Origin: Acanthosoma haemorrhoidale
Lineage: Eukaryota; Arthropoda; Insecta; Hemiptera; Acanthosomatidae
DNA: 64,000 bases
NCBI GenBank assembly: GCA_930367205.1
Contig: CAKNEZ010000019.1
Coordinates: 124,001 to 188,000, forward strand
Direction: 5' to 3'
Shown here: piece after piece, positions 55,867 through 64,000 of the stretch
Numbering within the stretch: the first letter of the stretch is position 1
How the letters are laid out: each line of letters opens with the position of its first letter
The notes under the pieces: model-generated
Database searches by the model: none
Told to the model about the DNA's origin: nothing
What the model saw: the letters and a program-made list of their open reading frames with translations, nothing else
Translations under genes and position numbers: made by a program

Positions 55867-56428
55867 GATGAGTTCAAGAATGTAAGGTATATTAAGATCG
55901 TAATAAAGAGTTTTGTTGCTGACGTTATAGGGGCCATTTACTATAGTTCTCAGGAATTTTGATTGAAAGGATTGGATAAGCTTGACTTTTTTGCTGTCCC
56001 CCATAGCTCTATTCCGTAGGTCCAGATTGCCTTAAGTATAGCTTTGTATATTAGCAATTTATTTTCTATTGAGAGATGGGATGTCGTTTGAAGTAGCCTG
56101 TACAGTTGACCAAAGTGTCTCTTTAGTTATTGTTTTTTAGCCTCGAGGTCAGTCGTTTGTCGAGATGGAAGCCTAAGTACCCTACTGTCTCGGATACAGG
56201 GAGAGGAATGGAATTAAAATAAACTGGTGGACAAGACTTGCGGCAGAGGGTGAAGGTAATGTGGGAACATTTTGTTTCATTAACTTTGATCCGCCATTGG
56301 TTTCACCAATGCTCGATCTCATCAAGGTGTTTTTGAAGGTTATGGGATGCTATATCGGGGTCTGGGTGGGATGACAAGACGGTAGTGTCATCTGCAAATG
56401 TGGCCAAGAAGGTATTGCGGGTAGAGGG
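55867..56428 (-). pseudogene. Jockey-type LINE RT, 3' part (split by Copia)
   Basis: Minus-strand ORF2. Adjacent to the Copia insertion it reads PSTRNTFLATFADDTTVLSS with the catalytic FADD box and LQKHLDEIEHW. Then, through frameshifts, come KVNETKCSHITFT, FNSIPLPVSETVGYLG and LDKRLT, and the C-terminal block KLIQSFQSKFLRTIVNGPYNVSNKTLYYDLNIP. The rest of the RT lies beyond the Copia element at 60679-60860. The same family occurs at 22574-24010. Confidence 0.82.
56424..56428. repeat. Copia target-site duplication, left (GAGGG)
   Basis: Five bases before the 5' LTR, repeated at 60679-60683. Five base pairs is the normal Copia duplication length. Confidence 0.9.
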
Positions 56429-56596
56429 TGTTGAAATATTGTATCTCTTTGGTTGATGTAGGCACCCATGGTAAGGCAGGAGTTTATATAACAGTGTGTG
56501 TAATAAAGTTGTTCCCAAGTAATGTGTGTGTAATGTGCTGGCTGTGCGCCGCTAGTTTATTATATTTTTCCCTTGCCTGAATCATATAATTTGACA
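56429..56596 (+). repeat. Copia 5' LTR, 168 bp
   Basis: TGTTGAAATATTGTA to TATAATTTGACA. Contains TTTATATAACA at about 56483 as a possible TATA box and AATAAA at 56502-56507, so transcription probably starts within it. Confidence 0.88.
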
Positions 56597-56610
56597 GGTT
56601 ATGGGCCCAG
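56597..56610 (+). promoter_or_regulatory. Copia primer-binding site (GGTTATGGGCCCAG)
   Basis: Directly follows the LTR. The same sequence follows the LTR of Drosophila copia, where reverse transcription is primed by an internal fragment of initiator methionine tRNA; the same priming is inferred here. Confidence 0.85.
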
Positions 56611-56703
56611 AAGTACGTAGTGCCGTGTTATAATCGTGGAAAGTACGGGGGTCGTGAATCGTGTGATTGAGACTGATAAATCCGACGTATCCGTTCGAGA
56701 ACT

Positions 56704-59700
56704 ATGGCCGCCAACAACAACGTAACGATCTTTCCCCAACTAACAGATACAAATTTTAAAAACTGGAAGTTCCGTGTCACCACCTTACTGGATGAGAAAG
56801 GGTTCAAAGAAACGATTGAAGATAATTGGAAGCCGGACACCAACGAGAAAAAGTCTATGGATAAAAAGGCAATGAATGTAATTATTAATTGTGTTACTGA
56901 TCGTCATATAGACTACATTCGAGGCGTGGAATCAGCCAAGGGAATGATGAAATCGCTTAGTAATGTGTTTGAACGGAAGAGTACGATATCTAAACTCTTA
57001 GTTCGGAAGAAATTGTTAACATTAAAGTGCACTACGAGTCTGCAAGACCATTTTAATAAATTTGATGCTCTAGTCAGAGATCTTGAATCTATGGGATCCA
57101 AGATGGCAGAAGACGATCAGGTCTGTCACTTATTATTAACTCTTCCCGATAAATATGAACATATTGTGACAGTGTTGGAAGCAATAAATACGGAGCTCAC
57201 TGTGGACTTTGTAAAATCAAGGCTTTTAGATGCAGAACTCAAAATGAATATGCAAGGCACCGTTATCAACGAAGCATCATTCATATCACGCCCTAAAAGT
57301 GTATATTCCGTCAGGAAATGTTTCGAATGCGGTGACACCAGACACTTAGTGGCGAAATGTCCAAAACTCAAATTCAAAAGCAGTTCTAAACAAAATAATG
57401 CTAATTACAATAAAGTTGGTAATCGGGAAAATCGATCATCGAACGATAACAACAATCGACATCGGCCTTTTGATAACAACAACCAACCAAGGAGAGGTTA
57501 TTGTTGTGAAACCGAGGAAAAAGAAATTGTTTTCGTTGCCGTTGAAAATAGTGTAAAAAATGCTGTGTTTTCGGGTAGAAATTTAAGTGACCTACAAGTG
57601 CGATTTGTTTTGGACTCCGGATGCACTGATCACCTTGTTCGCGCAGAGATGAGACAATATATGTCCGGTATAGTGGAATTGAAACCACCCATCAGAATAA
57701 ATGTGGCCAACGGAGAATCACTTTTAGCCAAGGAAAAAGGTATTTTACACGTTACAAATAATCAAGTAAAAATTCGACTGGAGGCGTTTGTTGTACCAAA
57801 TCTGACATTAAATTTATTATCAGTGAAGAAAATAGTGGAATCTGGAAAGGAGGTAATTTTCAGAAATGATAAGACAATGATTGTTCATAATAACAATAAC
57901 ATTATAGAGGGCCAATTATGTGGAAAGCTTTATATACTAAACCTGTTTATTAATGTTGAAAAGTGTAACATCACGAACGATTTGAATTTATGGCACAGAA
58001 GATTGGGGCATTTGGGGCGAAAAGGACTCCAAGAAATGGGATTGCCTTATTCTAAAGACGTTTGTGATTCATGTAGACAGGGCAAGGCTGTTAGGCTTCC
58101 TTTTAATCCTTCCGTTGAACCAAAATCAAGTCGGATTGGGGAATTCATCCACACCGATATAAGTGGACCAGTGACTCCTCATTCAATCAATGGAGAAAAA
58201 TATTTCCAAGTTGTTCTTGATGACTTTTCTCACTTTTGTGTGGTGTATTTACTAAAAAGCAAGGATGAAGCTACCTACAATTTAATAAATTATATCAAGG
58301 AATCAGAAACCAAGTTCGGGCCTGTTTGCCGTATACGTTGTGATAACGGAGGTGAGTTCTCTAATAAAATCATTCAGAAGTTTTGTAAAGATAAAGGAAT
58401 ACGTATCAAATACACAGCTCCATATTCTCCTCAAATGAATGGCAGAACTGAGAGAATGAATGGAACGTTGCTTAACAAAGTGAGAACTATGTTCATCGAT
58501 ACAGGGTTGCCCAAGATTCTTTGGGGCGAGGCAATTAGAACAGCTGCCTTTCAGCTTAATCGGTCCCCAACAGCGGCTTTGAAAGGAGGAATACCCGCCA
58601 ATATTTATCACGGAAAGCTGGACTTAGAAAAATTAAGAGTTTTTGGAGCCAAAGCCTGGGCTTTACAGTTGCCTAAGAAAAGGAAATTAGAACCTCGTGC
58701 TAAACCAACTATTTTTATAGGCTACACCTCAAATGGCTATCGCCTTTGGGACCCTGAAGCTAATACCATACAGATATCCAGAGACGTCACATTCGATGAA
58801 AATAATATAAAATACAGTGATTGGAAAACAACCGACAAAACACCAATAAGAGTCATTACGGAAGAGAATAGTGAACCTGAAGAAAAAGAACAGGCAATGC
58901 AAGATGAAAACAGTGATGAGGAGTCGTTTCATGAATTTGAAGATGATGAAGAGAAAGAAGCTCGAGAGAAGATAAGAAGAGAGACGCGACTTCCAAAAAG
59001 GTTTGATGATTATGAATTGTATAGTGCATATTGTTTATTAGCTGGTGATCCATCTTCATATTCTGAAGCTGTAAAATCTGGTGAAGGCTGGAATAAAGCT
59101 ATTGAAACCGAACTAGAAGCACTTGAAAATTTTGAAACTTGGGAGCCAGCTAAACTTCCTGAAGGTGTTAAGCCCATTGATACTAAATGGGTCTTCACGA
59201 CTAAACAGAATGGTCTTAAAAAAGCCAGATTAGTGGCTCGTGGCTTTCAAGAAGAATGTACTTACGATGTATATTCCCCTGTTGCAAAAATGTCTACTGT
59301 ACGAATGATGTTGTCTTTTGCATTAAACAAAAATTATTTGACTAGACAGCTGGATATTCCAACTGCATTTTTAAACGGTGAGCTAGAACAAGATATATAC
59401 ATCAAGACTCCAGAAGGGGTAGATAGTGAAAGCCCAGTGTTAAAACTAAGGAAAGCATTATATGGACTTAAAGAAGCACCAAGAAGCTGGAACCGGAAAT
59501 TTCACGAATTTGTAACAAAAAATGGACTTATTAGATCAAGTTGTGATGTTTCTCTCTATTCTGGAAGAAATATATGGCTAGTACTGTTTGTAGACGATAT
59601 ACTACTTGTTGGAAAGAAAGAAGAGCTAAGTAATTTTACTTCATTGTTGAAAGGTGAATTTAATGCTAAGGATTTAGGAGAAATTAACTGTTACCTTGGT

Positions 59701-60519
59701 GCCAACATTTCAAGGAACAAAGAAGAAATCAAGATTTCACAAAAAACCATGATTAGTGCATTGCTAGACAGATTCAATATGTCTGACTGCAAAGGTGTTT
59801 CCACTCCTTTAGCTAGTGACGGTTTACCACAAGGAGACGGAAAAGTGATACATGTTCCCTACCGTCAATTGATTGGAGGTTTAATGTACCTTTGTATGAT
59901 AAGTAGACCAGACATTATGTTTGCTACCTCATATTTGAGTCGATTTTTAGATAGACCAAATCCCAGTTTATGGAAATCAGCCAAACGTATATTGAGATAT
60001 TTAAACCAAACTAAAGACTTTAAACTTGTATTTAAGAAGAATCCATCATTGGACATCATAGCATACTCTGATGCGGACTGGGCAGGCGATCGTCGAGACC
60101 GAAAAAGCACCAGTGGCACTGCTGTCTACTTTGGTGGGAATCTTATTTCATGGAAGTCTGTAAAGCAGCAGAGCGTCGCACTCTCTACAGCCGAGGCGGA
60201 GTATGTAGCAGCAGCACAGACAGCGGCAGAGGTCATACATCTCCACAACTTAGCAAGAAGTGTGTCAGTGAGTGCTAGTGATAAAGTGTCCTTAATAAAG
60301 GTGGATAACAAAAGTGTAATATTTATGTTAAGTAATTATGAAAATTCAAAAAGATCAAAGCATATTGACATAAAAGTAAATTTTATAAAGGATTTAATTG
60401 CAAATAATAAAATTAAAATTGAATATGTACAGTCAGAAAATAACATAGCAGATATTTTAACAAAAGGTTTAGTGGCTCAAAGGTTTGAATTTTTAAGAGA
60501 GAAATTGTCAATTTTGTAA
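56704..60519 (+). CDS. Copia gag-pol polyprotein, 1,271 aa, intact
   Basis: Single uninterrupted frame, typical length for insect Copia. Gag occupies about residues 1-200, with a zinc knuckle CFECGDTRHLVAKC at 206-219. Protease: FVLDSGCTDHLV, catalytic Asp 304. The GAG-pre-integrase domain has LWHRRLGHLG and CDSCRQGKA. Integrase Asp 485 (HTDISGP), Asp 547 (RCDNGGEF) and Glu 583 (GRTERMNG) give a D-D35-E core. RT: KARLVARGFQE, LDIPTAFLNGEL, ALYGLKEAPRSW, and FVDD with Asp 964 and 965. RNase H: YSDADWAGD (Asp 1123), STAEAEYVA, KHIDIKVNFI, and the end NNIADILTKGL. The start is the first ATG after the primer site. Gag and Pol are in one frame, so their ratio would have to be set by splicing or processing. 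Confidence 0.95.
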   Translation: MAANNNVTIFPQLTDTNFKNWKFRVTTLLDEKGFKETIEDNWKPDTNEKKSMDKKAMNVIINCVTDRHIDYIRGVESAKGMMKSLSNVFERKSTISKLLVRKKLLTLKCTTSLQDHFNKFDALVRDLESMGSKMAEDDQVCHLLLTLPDKYEHIVTVLEAINTELTVDFVKSRLLDAELKMNMQGTVINEASFISRPKSVYSVRKCFECGDTRHLVAKCPKLKFKSSSKQNNANYNKVGNRENRSSNDNNNRHRPFDNNNQPRRGYCCETEEKEIVFVAVENSVKNAVFSGRNLSDLQVRFVLDSGCTDHLVRAEMRQYMSGIVELKPPIRINVANGESLLAKEKGILHVTNNQVKIRLEAFVVPNLTLNLLSVKKIVESGKEVIFRNDKTMIVHNNNNIIEGQLCGKLYILNLFINVEKCNITNDLNLWHRRLGHLGRKGLQEMGLPYSKDVCDSCRQGKAVRLPFNPSVEPKSSRIGEFIHTDISGPVTPHSINGEKYFQVVLDDFSHFCVVYLLKSKDEATYNLINYIKESETKFGPVCRIRCDNGGEFSNKIIQKFCKDKGIRIKYTAPYSPQMNGRTERMNGTLLNKVRTMFIDTGLPKILWGEAIRTAAFQLNRSPTAALKGGIPANIYHGKLDLEKLRVFGAKAWALQLPKKRKLEPRAKPTIFIGYTSNGYRLWDPEANTIQISRDVTFDENNIKYSDWKTTDKTPIRVITEENSEPEEKEQAMQDENSDEESFHEFEDDEEKEAREKIRRETRLPKRFDDYELYSAYCLLAGDPSSYSEAVKSGEGWNKAIETELEALENFETWEPAKLPEGVKPIDTKWVFTTKQNGLKKARLVARGFQEECTYDVYSPVAKMSTVRMMLSFALNKNYLTRQLDIPTAFLNGELEQDIYIKTPEGVDSESPVLKLRKALYGLKEAPRSWNRKFHEFVTKNGLIRSSCDVSLYSGRNIWLVLFVDDILLVGKKEELSNFTSLLKGEFNAKDLGEINCYLGANISRNKEEIKISQKTMISALLDRFNMSDCKGVSTPLASDGLPQGDGKVIHVPYRQLIGGLMYLCMISRPDIMFATSYLSRFLDRPNPSLWKSAKRILRYLNQTKDFKLVFKKNPSLDIIAYSDADWAGDRRDRKSTSGTAVYFGGNLISWKSVKQQSVALSTAEAEYVAAAQTAAEVIHLHNLARSVSVSASDKVSLIKVDNKSVIFMLSNYENSKRSKHIDIKVNFIKDLIANNKIKIEYVQSENNIADILTKGLVAQRFEFLREKLSIL

Positions 60520-60642
60520 TGAACTTATGTACTTAACTGTTTTTTTTTTGATTATGCTTTTGTGGCAATTTTGTTTTTTGTATATTTTTTTTTAAATTCT
60601 TTTTTCTTAAAAAAAAAAAAAAAAATCAAAATTGAGAAGGGG

Positions 60643-60678
60643 TGTTGAAATATTGTACCTGAATCATATAATTTGACA
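60643..60678 (+). repeat. Copia 3' LTR, shortened to 36 bp
   Basis: Bases 1-15 and 148-168 of the 5' LTR joined directly. The TATA-like and AATAAA sequences are lost. It is followed exactly by the GAGGG duplication, so the deletion is internal and the outer end is intact. Confidence 0.88.
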
Positions 60679-60860
60679 GAGGGGACATCAGCGGTGTATA
60701 GGTTATAGCGGATGGGACCCATGACACTACCCTGTGGAACTCCTCCTTTTATGGGATCGTAGTTAGAATATTCAATAAAATTTCTATTATAATTTTGATA
60801 TTACTCAGTAATTAATTGATTCACTAAACTTATTATTATTCATAAGACTTGCTTTTATCA
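60679..60860 (-). pseudogene. Jockey-type LINE RT, 5' part (split by Copia)
   Basis: The other side of the interrupted LINE: GGVPQGSVMGPIRYNLYTADV leads into the GAGGG duplication and continues at 56423 on the far side of Copia. Upstream it reads weakly to about 60860, where the LINE is truncated. Confidence 0.8.
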
Positions 60861-62790
60861 TCGGCGAAAGAAAAAATTTACATTTAATTTCCAAGATAAA
60901 ATGTTCTTTTTCAATTCATTTATCAAGACAGATGTACAGTTGTAACAAATTTTAATATTTAAAAGTAATAATAAACTAACTGGAGTCAGAGACTACATAT
61001 CCTCGAATCGACTAGTCTACATAAGAAAATAATACAACAATAATGCATGTAATACAAGGATAAGTATCATTCTGTGCATAGCTATTGACAGATGCATAGA
61101 TAGGCTGTGCATTGCGCAGGGGACAGACTAACAGTGCACTTGGCAACACATCGTCATTTGCATAATGACAGACCCGATGGCTTACATTAGCCACTGCCAA
61201 GGATCCAGGCATTTAGTAGTTAGTCCATGAATCAATCGAGGGTATCGTGCTAATGTGCATGTGCATGCACTGCGTGAGAAGATTAAAGTTTTTTTTTTCA
61301 ATTTAAAAAAATGTTTTCTAGCCCTAATTTCTAATTTAACATGAAAGTCCCATTGTTTTACAACTCATGGCATTTAATTATTCAATATAAAAACCAAACA
61401 TGAGCACTGTATTAATAACTAATAACTGGTGTATTGATCTCAGTGTGTAATTAATCATTATATAGTGGGCAGGGCGAGCATCGTTCCATGGACCCCATGG
61501 ATCTCCGGAAGTCCGCTTTACACCCGAGCCATCCTTGTACACCCGTTAGCCTAGTCAATAACCTATCGAGAGAGTTTGACAAAGATAGCTCTTTAGCTGT
61601 TTTTCTTTGAAAGCTTTGCATTTGAAAGTTTGGAAATACTTTGCTGCTATGAATTGACCTTACTTACTAGTAATTACTGAATAGAGGCATATAGGGAACT
61701 CTTCGAGTCGAGATAATATAAAAAATGGTTAATCACATGCTAAATGAAATTTACAACCACTGTCGCAGGCCATAAATAGGGCATAAAATGCAGGAATTTT
61801 CACCAGTTGTTTAAATGTTTAAATTCTGATTTTTGAAGGATACATGTGAGAGCAGCTCGAATATTAAGATGTATTGGTTAAAAAAATCTGTGGTATTGCT
61901 GGTTCTGGGTTCCAAACTTCAACGATGGATAGTGAGAGAGTGCAGAAGGACTCGAAATCTTCGATAAGAAAATCTCGATATAAAAAGTATGCTTCCTCAG
62001 CAGTGGCTGGCTGAGAGCAGCCCAAAGATTTTATTTGGTTTCGAAGTGACATAGCTGTTATCGGTCAAACTAAATCACACGCACGAGACCAGACAACTTG
62101 GATCGGTGATTTACCTTTTGTACGACAACATCAAGATGTAGCATTTCAAGGCCCTGACGTGAGGTGTTGCTATGAAGGATGATTTTATCCACGGATTTGG
62201 TTCAAATTGTAAGACGCGCATTAATTTAAACAAACACATATAATATAATAAAGTGGTCACTTTCACGGGCCTGGTTAAAGTATATGTTAGGGGAGGGGAA
62301 GCATTATGAAGTAGAATTTAATACTAATTTCGTAAAATTCACTATTAGTATGAATTTACGAAGCTGTACATGATAGCTAACAAGAGGACACAAAGGCATA
62401 TTATGGCGAACTAAAACAACTTGACTAGTTCATAAGTAATCATAGAACCGTACCTGTACTTTTTCCACTAGGTCGCCTGCGTGCCTATACCTCTGTCTTG
62501 AGGAGAGGGAGGACTCCTGTGCAATGATCGACGAAAAATCAGAGAAAATAAAAATGGACGACCCTTGTGAATGAGCTGAAGAAATGGATAATCATAACTG
62601 ACATCCTGAAAAAATGTGTTTTTTTAAATTTAAAGTTGATTCGACTAAATACTATTTAGAATCAAAGCTAAAAAATAAATGTGATTATAAAATTTTAATT
62701 TGTATTTAATCCGGAATTAACAGCTTTATTGTGGTAAAATTACAATCTACCTCATTAGGCAATTAATAATTGTGATAAATGTTCTCATTC
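60861..62790. other. 1.9 kb without recognisable gene
   Basis: AT-rich. A 62-codon minus-strand frame at 61864-62052 (SLGCSQPATAEEAYFLYRDF) has a protein-like composition but no family I recognise. Confidence 0.55.
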
Positions 62791-63018
62791 ATACCATATT
62801 TACAATTTTCATTCACTCGCTCATTCATACAGTAATTACAAACAGCCCAGATGGTTGTCATTTTCCTCCGATGCGAAAGAGGAAGCGGAATCCTGGGAAA
62901 TCTCCCACGCTCCTCCGTCAGCCACGTCACCGAATACGAACCAGTGGAGGCTGGCCAAGAGCGCGAGAGCCACATACGCTCAGGACATGATTGGAGAAGC
63001 TGGCCGTTGCCAGGACTC
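62791..63018 (-). repeat. SINE-like repeat, copy 3
   Basis: Longest copy of the family. On the minus strand it has AGTCCTGGCAACGG near the start, CACTGGTTCGTATTCGG about 80 bases later (a B-box-like GGTTCGTATTC), and an AT-rich tail GAAAATTGTAAATATGG. About 25 bases in the middle (62910-62930) are absent from copy 2. Confidence 0.72.
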
Positions 63019-63834
63019 CCACTGTCACGTATATGCGTAGGTCACGTGGCCACTACCGTTTTAGTCTCCGAGGAGGATTATAGGGATGAGTGGTGCAGTG
63101 CAATGACTGTGCTACGGGATTAGGGTGGTTGGATAGGTTACTATATCACTAATTAGTGAATGCATCTAATTAAAATAATTAAATGTGTGATCTTATTAGG
63201 TAATCGAATTTCCACGATTTTGGCTTCGGGCATAATTTGTCGGAACTGTCTACTTCAAAGATTTCAGAGAAGCAAAGAGCAGAATGCTAGTCTTGTCAAT
63301 GCCAAATATATTTAGCAATGATGGAACACTAGTCATAGAATAGGCTGATGTTTGTTGTGAATTAGTTCAGAAATTTTAATATAAATAAATTATAAATTGG
63401 AAAGATATATTTGACAAACCCATATTTAAGTTAAATGTCTTATTAAGTCTACACCGTAATATTAACTAACCCGACGTTCTCTGAATTTTAACCTTTCTCA
63501 AGTTCTTAGTTAAGTCTGATTACCTTTTACATGATTGAAAAAAATGTGAGGTTTTTGTTCCATCGAGTGATAGAAAAAGAGACGCATTAAACATAAAAAG
63601 AAATAAATCAAAACGGGCCCTCTTTCAAAGCGACAGTGAACTCATCGTTCTAGGCAAGACTCAAACCAAACTGGAGCAGTAATTCTTTAAACTTTTACTC
63701 CAAGAGGTCATTGACCAGGTGTAGTTGAGGTGGAACAGGGAGTCGTAAAAGTTTGTTAGTAGTTCGTGAACTGGGGATGTTGTGACCTCAATTGAGTGTT
63801 TTTCAACAGTTCTACTCTCTGCAGAATCACCACA

Positions 63835-64000
63835 GAAAATCATAGTTTGATTTATTCCTAATGATTTAGACACCCGAAGAGAGTGCTATGGGATGATAAA
63901 CATTTATCTTAAATATCCTCCTGTAATAAATACCCAACGGCTAATAGTTTTTGGATTTCTTTAGGCCTTCGTTCGGCCTATCCGAGAAACGGAGGTGCGT
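63835..64000 (-). repeat. interspersed repeat, inverted partner of 11400-11565
   Basis: Reverse complement of 11400-11565 and still matching at the last base of the window, so the unit extends beyond it. Between 63019 and 63834 there is no recognisable gene. Confidence 0.78.

Larger units (their letters stand above)
56429..60678 (+). mobile_element. Copia retrotransposon, coding-intact, nested in a LINE
   Basis: 4,250-bp Ty1/Copia element: 168-bp 5' LTR, primer site, single gag-pol frame, A-rich 3' UTR, polypurine tract GAGAAGGGG (60634-60642) and a 36-bp 3' LTR. Flanking GAGGG duplications and the continuity of the interrupted LINE RT frame prove the insertion. The 3' LTR has the same first 15 and last 21 bases as the 5' LTR and lacks the 132 bp between them. 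Confidence 0.93.

Noticed and set aside
55720..56004. LINE C-terminus with an unusual Ser/Arg-rich extension
   Set aside because: The extension is the antisense of the adjoining SINE-like repeat, not part of the LINE protein.
56303..56518. Minus-strand frame starting MGTTLLHTLLYK
   Set aside because: Its first part is antisense of the Copia 5' LTR; only the portion beyond the TSD is LINE RT.
1..64000. CRISPR arrays, operons, bacterial-type promoters or ribosome binding sites
   Set aside because: Nothing of the kind is present; the sequence is eukaryotic repeat DNA.

Overview
This is eukaryotic, intron-era repeat DNA, not a microbial gene array. It is AT-rich and I find no complete host protein gene. 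The mix of Jockey-clade and R1-type LINEs, a Copia element whose leader starts with the internal initiator-tRNA-type primer site GGTTATGGGCCCAG (as in Drosophila copia), several Ty3/Gypsy lineages and a metazoan-type U1 snRNA sequence points to an animal, most likely an arthropod. I cannot name the species. Functional statements rest on domain and motif recognition by eye; no database search was possible.

Layout. 1-6 kb: a 5'-truncated Jockey-type LINE (minus), a Gypsy integrase scrap bracketed by 21-bp direct repeats, and anonymous repeats. 6-10.7 kb: a U1 snRNA gene or pseudogene, followed 46 bp later by an almost complete Jockey-type LINE. That LINE has an intact 886-aa endonuclease/reverse transcriptase ORF, a 46-nt A tail, a 10-bp target-site duplication (TSD) and an inverted 5' end (the twin-priming signature). 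11.4-17.3 kb: a 5'-truncated Copia copy that has lost exactly RT plus RNase H, then a decayed Gypsy pol with its 3' LTR. 17.3-19.4 kb: gag (plus) and integrase (minus) remnants of Gypsy elements head to head. 19.5-21.3 kb: a 'half-LINE' with a 13-bp TSD that keeps ORF1 (DUF4780-like) and the 3' end but lacks endonuclease and RT. 22-25.2 kb: decayed LINE pieces and a pseudogene of a transposon-associated protein family. 25.2-27.9 kb: no recognisable gene.

27.9-30.7 kb: a Gypsy gag-pol remnant (minus). 31.6-33.8 kb: two short unrecognised open exon-like segments and a LINE 3' fragment with a 9-bp TSD. 37-38.8 kb: Gypsy 5' LTR, leader and an uninterrupted gag-protease frame, without pol. 39.2-41.6 kb: an R1-type LINE with a perfect 14-bp TSD. 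43.5-48.3 kb: a LINE 3' end and a cluster of four copies of an undescribed repeat of about 300 bp. 49.8-53.6 kb: a rearranged Gypsy element with two dissimilar LTRs. 55.6-60.9 kb: an intact Copia element (1,271-aa gag-pol) inserted into the RT of an older Jockey-type LINE with a perfect 5-bp TSD. 60.9-64 kb: mostly anonymous, with a SINE-like copy and a repeat that reaches the window edge.

The window is best read as layers of nested and decaying retroelements. Two elements look recently active and carry complete catalytic frames: the Copia at 56.4-60.7 kb and the LINE ORF2 at 7.6-10.3 kb. Both have structural lesions outside the long ORF (a 36-bp 3' LTR; an inverted 5' end), so neither is obviously autonomous as it stands.
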